Below are positions 17,938 through 26,765 of a stretch of 64,000 nt of DNA, in pieces. Numbering within the stretch: the first letter of the stretch is position 1; each line of letters opens with the position of its first letter. Source of the DNA: an uncultured Allomuricauda sp. (GTDB taxonomy: Bacteria; Bacteroidota; Bacteroidia; Flavobacteriales; Flavobacteriaceae); the NCBI RefSeq assembly GCF_947499585.1, contig NZ_CANMOO010000004.1:124001-188000 (forward strand). Direction: 5' to 3'. The position numbers and the translations under genes were made by a program. The notes beneath the pieces were generated by a model that saw only the letters and a list, made by a program, of their open reading frames with translations, was not told the DNA's origin and searched no databases.

Positions 17938-18435
17938 TTAAGGTATAGGTTGATTTAATCTATTAAACTGATTCTTTTCCTCTCCATTTAAATTCAAACA
18001 CCGTACAATTTTGTCCTTTGTAGGTTTCAACATGAAAAAGTAAAGGATCAAAACAACAGAGACTACCAAATATGCCATATTCTCGGTAATCATAAATGCT
18101 ACAACGCCAAATAGTGCAGGTGCTTCTGCTAAAGCATATTTAATGATTGATGCGGTTTGAAAGCGTGCTAATTTTTGTTTTAAATCAATTGTTTCGGGAA
18201 TATTTTTTATGGACTGCTTAAAAATAAAATCCCCCAAAAAAATACAGCTCACTGCAACGATGGGCACTATCATCAAATAGATGTCATTGGTGTTGGAGAA
18301 ATCAAAACTGGTATTTTGTGTTTGAAAATAAATTATGGTGCCGAACAGAATAGGTCCAGAGATCAAACCCATATGAAGAATGGAGAGGGTTTTAATAAAT
18401 CCGTTAGGGGTGAGTGAATGTTTTTGCGTTCCCAT
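17938..18435 (-). CDS. Four-helix integral membrane protein, unknown
   Basis: 165 aa with about four hydrophobic helices (near residues 18-40, 50-68, 98-116, 119-136). A basic, Lys-rich segment follows the last helix, and the C-terminus faces the cytoplasm. No conserved catalytic or transport motif is recognised. Small proteins of this type occur widely in Flavobacteriia with no assigned role. The gene is alone. Confidence 0.6.
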   Translation of the reverse strand: MGTQKHSLTPNGFIKTLSILHMGLISGPILFGTIIYFQTQNTSFDFSNTNDIYLMIVPIVAVSCIFLGDFIFKQSIKNIPETIDLKQKLARFQTASIIKYALAEAPALFGVVAFMITENMAYLVVSVVLILYFFMLKPTKDKIVRCLNLNGEEKNQFNRLNQPIP

Positions 18436-18591
18436 AACTTTGAGTAAAACGGTTTTGGTTGTAAATAAAGGTAAAATACAAACAAATTGTATGAACTAAT
18501 TGGTCAAACACTAAAATGGGACAAAATATGCATAGTTTGACTTGATGTTTTCACCTAAGCTCACTGCAAAAAAAACACCGAAAAAGACCTA

Positions 18592-19692
18592 TCAATTGTG
18601 GAAATAGTCCTTTGGTGGCATCCCCATCAATTTTTTAAATGACTTATTAAATGTTGTTTTTGAATTGAAACCGGCTTCTTGGGCCAATCCAAAAAAGGTA
18701 AGATTTTCAACTTTTTGAGATTTGGCAAGCTCAACAAATTCCTTGATTCTATAATAATTCACATATTCAAAAAAGTTCATTCCAATGCGCTCATTAAGTA
18801 ACCTAGCTATTTCTGGATTACTAATGCCAAGCATTTCTGAAAGCTCAGACTTTACCAATTTCCTATTGAGATAAGGTTTTTTTTCGATCATCAACTTCTC
18901 CAGTTCAATTTTTAAATTATCCAATTCCGTTATGGAGAGTTTGGATTGTTGGTACTTTTTAGCCTTTACTTGCTCACTAACCTTAAACAGTTCAGGTTCC
19001 CTCATACCATAATAGGCTATAAAAAGAATGATTAGTGCAATGCTTAACCAGATTGTCCTTCTAGCGTTTCTTTCTATGGTTTCATACCCTTGAGTACTTA
19101 TAAAATATATTACCATCCAACATAAAAGGCACAGCCCAATTGCTATGAGAAAATTTGAGAAAAATTTTGTCTTTATTGAGTAACTCAGCTCATTGCGTAG
19201 TTTCTTTTTAGTATTGAAAAATAGCTGGCAACTCAAAACCCAATAGGTAAGATTAAATGCCAATCCAATACCCACAAGAAGTGTTATGGTCCTAAAAAGT
19301 TCTCCGCTTTTAAATCTTTCTCCTATTACCTGATCAGATGGAATCATAAAGTAAAAAACTATGACAAGAATGTAGATAATACCCGGTACGTAATGAAGTA
19401 AATCGGCAGGCTTAAATTTTTTTCCGGTAAGAGAAGAACGCGTGAACAAATAAATTGTAGAGCCGAACATTAAAATGGAAAACTCAGAAAATGAATAAAA
19501 ACGAAAGTTTTGTCCAAATACTTCTGAAATATAAATGATACGTCCAGTTAGACCAACTGCCAACAAAACAATCAGAAAGGCCAAGTAACCGTTAATGTTT
19601 TTTCTGTTTTTTGGTGAAAAAAGATAAATGAACAGTAAGAAAAGGCTTTGAAAGTATGCGAAATAAACGAACTGATTGATGATTGCTTGCAT
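18592..19692 (-). CDS. AraC-type regulator with membrane-embedded N-terminus
   Basis: 366 aa. About seven transmembrane helices fill residues 1-235. A linker follows, then an AraC-type double helix-turn-helix at the C-terminus (about 265-365; GMNFFEYVNYYRIKEFVELA, FFGLAQEAGFNSKTTFNKSFKKLMGMPPKDY). The layout suggests that a ligand sensed in or across the membrane controls DNA binding directly. The exported dimeric-barrel-like gene immediately upstream (19741-20439) is a possible target, but a terminator separates them. Confidence 0.88.
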   Translation of the reverse strand: MQAIINQFVYFAYFQSLFLLFIYLFSPKNRKNINGYLAFLIVLLAVGLTGRIIYISEVFGQNFRFYSFSEFSILMFGSTIYLFTRSSLTGKKFKPADLLHYVPGIIYILVIVFYFMIPSDQVIGERFKSGELFRTITLLVGIGLAFNLTYWVLSCQLFFNTKKKLRNELSYSIKTKFFSNFLIAIGLCLLCWMVIYFISTQGYETIERNARRTIWLSIALIILFIAYYGMREPELFKVSEQVKAKKYQQSKLSITELDNLKIELEKLMIEKKPYLNRKLVKSELSEMLGISNPEIARLLNERIGMNFFEYVNYYRIKEFVELAKSQKVENLTFFGLAQEAGFNSKTTFNKSFKKLMGMPPKDYFHN

Positions 19693-19703
19693 ATTACTAA
19701 AAT

Positions 19704-19731
19704 AAGCAGACCATACTAATATGGCCTGCTT
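19704..19731 (-). terminator. Terminator of the 19741-20439 gene (minus strand)
   Basis: AAGCAGACCATA pairs with TATGGCCTGCTT over 12 bp, with one A/C position that becomes a G-U pair in the minus-strand RNA. A T-rich tail follows on the minus strand. Confidence 0.65.
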
Positions 19732-19740
19732 AAGGTGTTG

Positions 19741-20439
19741 CTATTTAAGAATAAATTGATTTACATGTTTTACACCCTGGTGGTCCATGTTCAAATTGGT
19801 TTCATAGAATTTTTTGAAAGATGCCTCACTTTCCCATTGGGTAATGACCAAATAATCTGGATTGTAGTAGTACCCAAATGGAGATGCGCCATTGGCAAGC
19901 TCCACTTTTAAAGTAGCGCCATGCTGCTTCGCTTTGCTGACCCAGGCATTCTTAAATTTTGAAAAAGATGCTTCTTCATTAGCCCAATATGCAGTAACTA
20001 CATTGTACTTATCTTGGTTGATTTCAAATGAAAGGTCCTCTTGGAGTTCCCAATAGGTCAATGCAAATGTTGACCAAAGATCTCTTCTTCGTTTATGAAA
20101 ATCTGGAAGGGAAACTTCAATTTCATTTATAAAATTAGACCTGCTGTCAAAAGAGTTCCAGTACCCGAGAATCATGCTTTGAGGTTGGTAATTGCCCTGT
20201 GTGTACTTTTCAATGCCAAAGCCAGGCTGAGGATTATACCCATTTTTTTGTGCCACCGGAAATACAAGTTTAAAGTATTCCTGCAATAGATCATCCTTGT
20301 CTGGGTTTTGATTTAAAAAGATAATATCAAATACTTGCCCTTTCTTAAAGTTGAAGGATTTTTTGTTTTCTTGAGCGGTCATGGTAGCAATACAAAGCAT
20401 TAATAAAAATGAGGGTAACCGATTTTTTAAAAGTTTCAT
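19741..20439 (-). CDS. Exported protein, unknown, dimeric-barrel-like
   Basis: 232 aa with a signal peptide (LLMLCIATMTAQ-ENKK). The mature part has two similar halves, each with beta strands and a SxFxKFKxxW-type helix (ASFSKFKNAWVSK and ASFKKFYETNL). This hints at a duplicated alpha+beta (dimeric-barrel/NIPSNAP-like) fold. No catalytic residue can be named. It is upstream of and co-oriented with the AraC-type gene. Fold assignment is tentative. Confidence 0.55.
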   Translation of the reverse strand: MKLLKNRLPSFLLMLCIATMTAQENKKSFNFKKGQVFDIIFLNQNPDKDDLLQEYFKLVFPVAQKNGYNPQPGFGIEKYTQGNYQPQSMILGYWNSFDSRSNFINEIEVSLPDFHKRRRDLWSTFALTYWELQEDLSFEINQDKYNVVTAYWANEEASFSKFKNAWVSKAKQHGATLKVELANGASPFGYYYNPDYLVITQWESEASFKKFYETNLNMDHQGVKHVNQFILK

Positions 20440-20650
20440 GAATCTGTTTTTAAAGTTTTACAGAATTCAAAAGTATTGGCGCTGAGTGATATGAAAAAGA
20501 AATGAGCGCCTCAATGGGAACGCATACGGTATATGTACTTTTTTGAACGTAAAAGGGAGGTTTTTAGTTGAATAAAATCCAATCAATACCTTTAATAAAA
20601 ATAATTTCGGAACAAGAAAGCAAAAAGACCTAAAGGAATGTTAGGTAAAT
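20440..20650. other. Intergenic region before exported gene
   Basis: 211 bp. It holds a weak hairpin near 20628-20646 (ACCTAA/TTAGGT, then T-run on the minus strand) that could end the 20651-20953 transcript. Otherwise no feature is seen. Confidence 0.35.
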
Positions 20651-20953
20651 TTACTCGGCAAAAACCTCGTAGTGTGTCACTTCCTCAGGAAAGTCGATAA
20701 GGTATTTTTGGTCTTCTGGATAATACTTGGCTTTTGTTAACTGAGCTCCAGCAAAATTTTTGATCACCTCCAAATCTTTCCAAAAGGTAATTAAGTCAAA
20801 ATATGCATATTGGCTATCGGTCCGTTTAAGAAAGGTGAGTTTTACAAAGCCATCTGTTTTTGAATAATCAGGAATAGCCCTTTCTTTCATAAAAGATTCG
20901 TATTCCTCCAAATGTTCCAATTTTGTTCTCCCTTTCCAGATTCGTGCAATCAT
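20651..20953 (-). CDS. Antibiotic-biosynthesis-monooxygenase-like (ABM) domain protein
   Basis: 100 aa, about the size of a single ABM/dimeric alpha+beta barrel. The start MIARIWKGRTK..YESFMKERAIPDYSKTDGFVKLTFLKR and the FDLITFWKDLEVIKNFAGAQLTKAKYYPEDQKYL segment are typical. Such proteins act as small monooxygenases or heme-binding or stress proteins. The substrate is unknown. No signal peptide is present. Confidence 0.75.
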   Translation of the reverse strand: MIARIWKGRTKLEHLEEYESFMKERAIPDYSKTDGFVKLTFLKRTDSQYAYFDLITFWKDLEVIKNFAGAQLTKAKYYPEDQKYLIDFPEEVTHYEVFAE

Positions 20954-21028
20954 AGCGTACGTATTTTAAACATGTAAAATACTCTTTTATTCATGTAGTT
21001 TAGATTAGAAGCGTTGTATTTTTAGTGC

Positions 21029-21406
21029 ATGAAAAAGAAAGACCTTCCAAAGCTCCTTTTTATCTATAATGCTAATTCAGGAGCTCGAAACGCTATTTTA
21101 GACAGTATGCATAAAGTTTTAAGCCCAACTACGTATGATTGTAATCTATGTGATATCACTTTTGGTGTTATTTCTGAAAATAAGACGTGGAAAAAGTTTA
21201 GACAAGCAAACAAACAAGAGATGGTGTTTTTGCATAAAGATGAATTTGTGAAAAAATATGCATCAAAGTTTGGCCATAAATTTACTTTCCCTATTATACT
21301 GGCCGAAGGTGAACATGGATTGGAGATTGTAATTTCTACTGAGGAACTTAATCAGTTAAAAACATCCCATGGGTTAGTTAGATTGGTAAAGGATAGAGCA
21401 AGTTAA
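21029..21406 (+). CDS. Conserved hypothetical protein with CxxC
   Basis: 125 aa, soluble, no signal peptide. PKLLFIYNANSGARNAILDSMHKVLSP begins the sequence, followed by a single CxxC (C37-N-L-C40) in TYDCNLCDITFGV. The strand-helix start and CxxC weakly recall thioredoxin-like folds, but no diagnostic motif confirms this. Not recognised as a named family. Convergent with engB. Confidence 0.6.
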   Translation: MKKKDLPKLLFIYNANSGARNAILDSMHKVLSPTTYDCNLCDITFGVISENKTWKKFRQANKQEMVFLHKDEFVKKYASKFGHKFTFPIILAEGEHGLEIVISTEELNQLKTSHGLVRLVKDRAS

Positions 21407-21415
21407 AACTTGCTC
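21396..21415. terminator. Weak hairpin at convergent gene ends
   Basis: GAGCAAGTT and AACTTGCTC arms overlap the stop region of the hypothetical gene. There is no T-run, so it is only a possible terminator. Confidence 0.4.
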
Positions 21416-21432
21416 GGCTGAAAAATATCAAA

Positions 21433-22041
21433 CTATGAGGAGAAAAATTCTTTGTTGATATCATCAATATAACGCAACAATTCTTCTTTTCCTGTGCGGT
21501 TAGTAGAAGAAGTAATAAAATGCGGAGGAGCTTCCTCCCAAATGCTATCTAATAAATGCTGTATATATGCTTTGGCCTGTCTTTCCATAGCATTGGGTTT
21601 CAACTTGTCCGCTTTGGTGAAAATAATAGCAAACGGGACGTTATTGGTGCCTAACCATTCCATGAATTCCAAATCTACAGGTTGGGGTTCATGTCTAATG
21701 TCCACTAAAACAAATCCACATACCAATTGCTTTCGTTCCTGAAAATATTCTGTAATGTACTTTTGAAAAACCTTTTTGTCTTTTTTTGACACTCTGGCAT
21801 AACCGTATCCCGGTAAATCTACCAAGAACCAGTTATTGTTTATCTTAAAGTGGTTAATAAGCTGTGTCTTTCCAGGTCGGCCAGAAGTTTTGGCCAGACT
21901 TTTACGTTCCATCAGCATATTAATGAGCGATGACTTGCCTACATTGGATCTTCCGATAAAGGCATATTCAGGTAAAGGCTCGTTAGGACATTTGGCCACA
22001 TTGGAATTGCTCATTACAAACTCGGCCGAGGTAATTTTCAT
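21433..22041 (-). CDS. engB: Ribosome-biogenesis GTPase EngB (YsxC)
   Basis: 202 aa. A TRAFAC GTPase needed for large-subunit assembly and normal division. G1 P-loop GRSNVGKSSL, G3 DLPGYG, G4 TKADK, and the EngB-specific FIGRSNVGKSSLINMLMER context are all present. It lies 3 bp downstream of an alpha/beta hydrolase on the same strand, so they probably share a transcript. The start ATG at 22041 gives MKITSAEFVMSNS. Confidence 0.94.
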   Translation of the reverse strand: MKITSAEFVMSNSNVAKCPNEPLPEYAFIGRSNVGKSSLINMLMERKSLAKTSGRPGKTQLINHFKINNNWFLVDLPGYGYARVSKKDKKVFQKYITEYFQERKQLVCGFVLVDIRHEPQPVDLEFMEWLGTNNVPFAIIFTKADKLKPNAMERQAKAYIQHLLDSIWEEAPPHFITSSTNRTGKEELLRYIDDINKEFFSS

Positions 22042-22044
22042 GGT

Positions 22045-22809
22045 TTAAAAGTTACGTTTGGCCAACCAAGCCTCAAGAACAGTATTAAAATCTTGTGGAT
22101 GTTCCATCATGGGAGCATGACCACATTTTTCTATCCAGAACAAATCGGAATCAGGTAGCAACTCATGAAACTCTTTGGCAACTTCTGGTGGGGTTACCGT
22201 ATCGTTTTCACCCCAAATAATACAAGTGGGAGTTTTCATGTGAGGTAAATCTTTAGCCATATTATGGCGAATGGCACTTTTGGCAATGGCCAGTGTCTTT
22301 ACCAATTTCATACGATCATTTACAGTGGCAAACACTTCATCCACAATTTCTTTGGTCGCCACTTCTGGGTCATAAAAAACATCTTGAGCCTTCTTTTTAA
22401 TAAACTCATAATCTCCACGTCTAGGATAACCATCACCCATGGCTTTCTCATACAGCCCAGAACTTCCTGTTATGACCAAGGCCTTCACCATTTTTGGGAA
22501 CATCTTGGTATGCAAAAGCCCAATATGTCCGCCAAGAGAATTACCCAAAAGAATAACATCCTTTAATCCTTTGAATTCAATAAAACCTTCTAAGAATTTG
22601 GCAAAGTTCTTAACTGTAGTTTTTAACATGGGCATATCATAGATAGGAAGCTCAGGAATTAAAACCTGATATCCTTTGGAAGGGAAATATTCAGATACTC
22701 CTTGGAAGTTGCTTAGTCCGCCCATAAGACCATGCAATATAATCATGGGAGTGCCTTCGCCCATTTCAATATATCGGTATTTACCTTCCTGAATAATATG
22801 TTCCTCCAT
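22045..22809 (-). CDS. Alpha/beta-hydrolase fold protein
   Basis: 254 aa. The catalytic Ser lies in GNSLGG (about residue 93), the oxyanion HGLMGG motif is near residue 25, the acid is likely Asp in WGENDTVTPP, and the His lies in KCGHAPMMEHP. This makes a canonical Ser-Asp-His triad. The family covers esterases, C-C hydrolases and haloperoxidase-like enzymes, so the substrate cannot be told. It is upstream of and close to engB. A TATATTTG box lies at 22834-22841 on the minus strand, 25 bp before the start. Confidence 0.85.
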   Translation of the reverse strand: MEEHIIQEGKYRYIEMGEGTPMIILHGLMGGLSNFQGVSEYFPSKGYQVLIPELPIYDMPMLKTTVKNFAKFLEGFIEFKGLKDVILLGNSLGGHIGLLHTKMFPKMVKALVITGSSGLYEKAMGDGYPRRGDYEFIKKKAQDVFYDPEVATKEIVDEVFATVNDRMKLVKTLAIAKSAIRHNMAKDLPHMKTPTCIIWGENDTVTPPEVAKEFHELLPDSDLFWIEKCGHAPMMEHPQDFNTVLEAWLAKRNF

Positions 22810-22833
22810 CTAAAATTAGTTGGTCTAAGTGGG

Positions 22834-22841
22834 CAAATATA
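22834..22841 (-). promoter_or_regulatory. -7 box for the hydrolase-engB operon
   Basis: Minus-strand TATATTTG (plus-strand CAAATATA), an exact match to TAnnTTTG, 25 bp before the hydrolase ATG. No clear -33 TTG was seen. Confidence 0.5.
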
Positions 22842-22999
22842 GGGAATTCAGATCACACAGATTAACAGTATTTGGTTCTTCAAATATCAAATTTTATGTA
22901 GTTAATAAAAGCAGATAAAACCTTTACGTTGGACGTTATGAGCAATTTTTCCGATAAAATGTATTTTTTTCTTGAATTGTGGAATATTTATTAACAAAT

Positions 23000-23029
23000 G
23001 TGTCTTTAAGTGGAGAAATGTGGAAATAA
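23000..23029 (+). promoter_or_regulatory. Probable MraZ operator: three 10-bp direct repeats
   Basis: GTGTCTTTAA (23000-23009), GTGGAGAAAT (23010-23019) and GTGGAAATAA (23020-23029) are head-to-tail boxes with exactly 10-bp period, just upstream of a TATATTTG box. MraZ in E. coli and mycoplasmas binds GTG/TGGG boxes with 10-bp spacing in front of its own gene. A fourth GTGGAATATT at 22979 is out of phase by one base. Confidence 0.55.
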
Positions 23030-23035
23030 AATCTA

Positions 23036-23043
23036 TATATTTG
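23036..23043 (+). promoter_or_regulatory. -7 box of the dcw operon promoter
   Basis: TATATTTG matches TAnnTTTG exactly, 30 bp before the GTG start of mraZ. The repeats at 23000-23029 occupy where the -33 region should be, so binding there would block transcription. Confidence 0.6.
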
Positions 23044-23072
23044 AGTTATAGTTTGTAATCAATTGATTTCTA

Positions 23073-23528
23073 GTGACCCATATCATAGGACAACATGACT
23101 GTAAAGCTGATACCAAAGGAAGGGTAATACTCCCCATTTCCTTAAAGAATCAGCTGTTGCCAGTTTTGAACGAAGGCTTTGTGATTAAGCGATCTGTTTT
23201 TCAACAGTGCCTAGAGCTTTATCCAAAGAGTGAATTTGATGTGTTGATGCAAAAAGTGCTAAAGAAAAGCAAGATCAACAGAAAGTACGATGCTTTTGTA
23301 AGAAACTTTGTTGCAGGGATGAAAGAAGTAACAATTGATGGAGATACAGCCAGATTGCAGATACCAAAGAATTTGGTTGAATACGCTGAAATCGGAAAGG
23401 AAGTGGTTCTAAATGCAGTTTTTGATAAAATAGAAATTTGGAACAAAGACAAGTACGAAATGGTCTTAGCAGATAGTGAAAAGGACTATGCAGACTTGGC
23501 GGAAGAGATTTTTGCTGACGATGACTAG
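23073..23528 (+). CDS. mraZ: Transcriptional regulator MraZ
   Basis: 151 aa, two AbrB-like swapped-hairpin domains. The first begins with IIGQHDCKADTKGRVILP and the second is near DGDTARLQIPKNLVEYAEIGKEVVL. MraZ is the first gene of the dcw cluster and represses it in other bacteria. The start is GTG at 23073; no in-frame ATG exists before the conserved DxKGR motif. Its last 8 bases overlap the ATG of rsmH, so translation is coupled. Confidence 0.93.
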   Translation: MTHIIGQHDCKADTKGRVILPISLKNQLLPVLNEGFVIKRSVFQQCLELYPKSEFDVLMQKVLKKSKINRKYDAFVRNFVAGMKEVTIDGDTARLQIPKNLVEYAEIGKEVVLNAVFDKIEIWNKDKYEMVLADSEKDYADLAEEIFADDD

Positions 23529-24423
23529 CCAATACCACAATCCAGTACTGCTGAAAGAGTCAGTAGACGGATTGGATATAAAAGAAAATGGAGTTTATGT
23601 AGATGTCACCTTTGGTGGCGGGGGACACTCCAAAGAGATATTGAAAAGACTGGGGAAGGAAGGAAAATTGTTTGCCTTTGATCAGGATGAAGATGCACTG
23701 GCCAATACAATTGATGATGAGCGATTTCAGTTGATCAATCAGAATTTTCAATTTCTTAAGCAGTTTTTAAAGTTCTATGGCATTCGGAAAGTTGATGGAA
23801 TCTTGGCAGATTTTGGAGTTTCTTCCCATCAGTTTGATGAGGCGGAACGTGGGTTCTCAATTCGTTTTAATGCGGATTTGGACATGCGGATGAACAGAAA
23901 CAATAAATTATCGGCCTATCATGTGGTCAATAAATATTCCCAGGAAAATTTAGCATCGGTTTTGTTTCAATACGGTGAATTGAGAAATGCAAATGCCATA
24001 GCTAACACTATTGTAGAATCAAGATTAGAAGCTCCAATAAAAACCACAGACCAGTTAAAAGAAATTTTAAAGCGGTTTTTGCCCAAAATGAAAGAGAACA
24101 AGATTTTGGCGCAAATCTACCAAGCAATCAGAATTGAGGTCAATCAAGAGATAGAGGTGCTTAAGGATTTTTTGCTTCAAGCACCAGAGGTTCTTAAAGA
24201 AGGAGGTCGATTTAGTTTGATAAGTTATCATTCTTTAGAAGATAGGTTGGTGAAAAGATTTATTAGAGCGGGAAAATTTGAAGGAGAGCCAGAAAAAGAC
24301 TTTTACGGGAATATTGATGTTCCGTTGAAAAAAGTGGGCGGATTAATAGTTCCATCGGCAGAAGAAATTGCGCAGAACAATAGAGCAAGAAGTGCAAAAC
24401 TCCGGATTGCAGAACGGATTTAA
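23521..24423 (+). CDS. rsmH: 16S rRNA N4-cytosine-1402 methyltransferase
   Basis: 300 aa. The SAM-dependent enzyme (MraW) methylates C1402 of 16S rRNA. It starts YHNPVLLKESVDGL, with the SAM-binding YVDVTFGGGGHSKEIL, FDQDEDAL, the catalytic-loop LADFGVSSHQFDEAERGFS, and the C-terminal SYHSLEDRLVKRF motif. The frame is open to 23476, but the family start is ATG 23521, which overlaps the mraZ stop by 8 bp. It is the second dcw gene. Confidence 0.95.
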   Translation: MTSQYHNPVLLKESVDGLDIKENGVYVDVTFGGGGHSKEILKRLGKEGKLFAFDQDEDALANTIDDERFQLINQNFQFLKQFLKFYGIRKVDGILADFGVSSHQFDEAERGFSIRFNADLDMRMNRNNKLSAYHVVNKYSQENLASVLFQYGELRNANAIANTIVESRLEAPIKTTDQLKEILKRFLPKMKENKILAQIYQAIRIEVNQEIEVLKDFLLQAPEVLKEGGRFSLISYHSLEDRLVKRFIRAGKFEGEPEKDFYGNIDVPLKKVGGLIVPSAEEIAQNNRARSAKLRIAERI

Positions 24424-24437
24424 GATTAGAGAACGAA

Positions 24438-24755
24438 ATGAAAAAAGGATTACTGGACATATTAAAAGGAAAGTTTTTGGTGAGCGGAGATGCTCCCAAA
24501 AATTGGATGTTTTTACTGTTTGCATCTTTCCTAGCTGCGATGATGATTTCCAGCAGTCATAAAGCAGATAAAAAAGTACACGAAATTGCTGCTCTAAGTG
24601 AGGAGGTACGTATGTTGAAAAGTGAATTTTTTGAGCATAGGTCAACTGTGCAGCAGTTAAAATTAGAATCTACATTAAGAGAGTCTGTTGCAGTTGAGGG
24701 ACTTACTCCTTCCAAAAACCCTCCAAAGAAAATCAAGGTAAAATCAGAAAAATAA
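24438..24755 (+). CDS. ftsL: FtsL-like cell division protein
   Basis: 105 aa bitopic protein. Short cytoplasmic start, one membrane helix (WMFLLFASFLAAMMISSS, about residues 23-40), then a coiled coil (about 42-80). This topology and its place between rsmH and the PBP fit FtsL, which joins FtsQ/B in the divisome. Sequence identity in this family is low, so position is the main evidence. The next gene starts at the following base. Confidence 0.85.
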   Translation: MKKGLLDILKGKFLVSGDAPKNWMFLLFASFLAAMMISSSHKADKKVHEIAALSEEVRMLKSEFFEHRSTVQQLKLESTLRESVAVEGLTPSKNPPKKIKVKSEK

Positions 24756-26765
24756 ATGGCAATAACGGAAAAAAATATAATGAATAGGCTATACCTGATT
24801 GCAGGCTGCCTTGTTGTTTTTTCCATTTGCGTCGTGGTCAAGTTGGTAGATATACAAATGATAAAGGGGGAGGATTACAAAGAACTTGCCCTTAACAATA
24901 CCGAAAAGATGTTTACCATCGAGCCAAATAGGGGCAACCTATATTCAGATGATGGCAGTTTGCTTGCCGCCTCGGTGCCAAAATATGAGATTCGGTTTGA
25001 TGCCAAAACAGTTTCGGAAGAAAACTTTCAAAATAATGTTGCAGCACTTTCAGACTCTCTAGGAAATCTTTTTGATAGACCATCTTCTTATTACAGGAAA
25101 CTTTTTAGAAAAGCCAGGGCAAATAACAATAGATACAAATTAGTTGCCAGAAACATAGACTATTTAGATTATGTGCGCGTAAAACAATTTCCACTGTTTG
25201 AGTTGGGTCCATATAAAGGAGGCTTTATAGAAACACACCGCGTGGTTCGTGAATATCCCCTAGGTAAAATGGCGGCCAGAAGTATAGGCTATGAAAAAGT
25301 AGATGAAAACGGGTACTATACCAGAGTAGGTTTGGATGGTGCTTTTGGCGAACAATATTTAAGAGGTAAAGAAGGTAAGCGCTTAAAACAAAAGATAGCC
25401 AAAGGCCAATGGAAGCCAGTGGGGTTAGACAACATAGTGGAGCCCCAAGACGGATTGGATGTGGTTTCCACTATCGATATTAACATTCAAGACATTGCTC
25501 ACCATGAACTTCTTGCACAGTTAGAAAAATATAAAGCGGATCATGGCTGTGTGGTTGTAATGGAAACTGCTACTGGAGAAATAAAAGCCATTTCCAATTT
25601 AGGAAGAACTTCGGAGGGGAAATATTATGAAAAGCTGAATTATGCCGTTGGTGAATCTCATGAACCGGGCTCAACCTTCAAATTGATGTCCATGGTTGCT
25701 GCTTTAGAGGATAAAGTCATTGATACCAGCACAGTCATTGATACGGAGAAGGGAAGATACAGGATTTATGATAGGGTGGTAAAGGATTCTAAATGGGGGG
25801 GCTATGGGAAGGTTTCTGCTTCAAAAGCTTTTGCTATCTCTTCTAATACGGCTTTCGCAAAAATAATTCATGAAAACTACAAGGAAAATCCTAGAAAGTT
25901 TGTGGATCGCCTTATGAATATGGGACTTCATAAAAAATTGGACCTTCCAATTATAGGAGAAGGGAGTCCAGTAATTAGATACCCAGGAGATGAAGGATGG
26001 TCTGGAATTTCATTAGGATGGATGTCACATGGGTATGAAGTCTCCATGACACCTATGCAGACATTGGCCTTTTACAATGCCATTGCTAATGATGGAGAAT
26101 TTGTAAAGCCTAGATTGATTAAAGAAGTGCGGGAAGGCAACAAAGTTCTTAGAAGGTTTGATAAAGAAATTACAAACGCTTCCATCTGCTCTAAAGAGAC
26201 TGTAAAAAAAGTTCAGCAATTGCTGAAAGATGTGGTGGAAAAAGAATACGGTACCGGACATGGGTTATATTCAAAAAGTTTTTCAATGGCTGGTAAGACA
26301 GGAACTTGTCAGAAAAACTATGTAGCCAAAGACCCAGATAAACTGGCATATATTTCCTCTTTTGCAGGGTACTTTCCTGCGGATAATCCAAAATATTCAT
26401 GCATAGTGATAATCCATGAGCCCGATAAAAGTGTTGGGTACTATGGTGCGGATGTATCAGGTCCTGTTTTTAAATCAATGGCTCAAAAAATTTATACCAC
26501 TTCTCCAACTGTGGATGAAGTAAAGGGTGAAGCTTTTAATGAAGATATTCTTGAAGAGAAATACATACGATACTTCGCTCAAGCCCAAAAACAATATACA
26601 AAAGTTCCTAATGTAAAAGGAATGAGTGGTATGGATGCGGTTTCCTTGTTGGAAAATTTAGGACTGCAAGTTGAGATTAGAGGGAATGGAAAAGTAACAA
26701 AGCAGTCCATTGATCAAGGAACGGAGATTAATCAAGTTAAAAAAATAGTACTGGAACTTTCATGA
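24756..26765 (+). CDS. ftsI: Division transpeptidase (PBP3-type) with PASTA domain
   Basis: 669 aa class B penicillin-binding protein that cross-links septal peptidoglycan. One N-terminal membrane helix (about residues 10-31), a dimerisation domain, then the transpeptidase: SxxK as Ser-Thr-Phe-Lys in EPGSTFKLM, SxN as SSN in ISSNTAF, and KTG in AGKTGTCQ. A single C-terminal PASTA domain (VPNVKGMSGMDAVSLLENLGL...) follows, typical for Bacteroidota but not for E. coli FtsI. It overlaps murE by 4 bp. Confidence 0.94.
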   Translation: MAITEKNIMNRLYLIAGCLVVFSICVVVKLVDIQMIKGEDYKELALNNTEKMFTIEPNRGNLYSDDGSLLAASVPKYEIRFDAKTVSEENFQNNVAALSDSLGNLFDRPSSYYRKLFRKARANNNRYKLVARNIDYLDYVRVKQFPLFELGPYKGGFIETHRVVREYPLGKMAARSIGYEKVDENGYYTRVGLDGAFGEQYLRGKEGKRLKQKIAKGQWKPVGLDNIVEPQDGLDVVSTIDINIQDIAHHELLAQLEKYKADHGCVVVMETATGEIKAISNLGRTSEGKYYEKLNYAVGESHEPGSTFKLMSMVAALEDKVIDTSTVIDTEKGRYRIYDRVVKDSKWGGYGKVSASKAFAISSNTAFAKIIHENYKENPRKFVDRLMNMGLHKKLDLPIIGEGSPVIRYPGDEGWSGISLGWMSHGYEVSMTPMQTLAFYNAIANDGEFVKPRLIKEVREGNKVLRRFDKEITNASICSKETVKKVQQLLKDVVEKEYGTGHGLYSKSFSMAGKTGTCQKNYVAKDPDKLAYISSFAGYFPADNPKYSCIVIIHEPDKSVGYYGADVSGPVFKSMAQKIYTTSPTVDEVKGEAFNEDILEEKYIRYFAQAQKQYTKVPNVKGMSGMDAVSLLENLGLQVEIRGNGKVTKQSIDQGTEINQVKKIVLELS

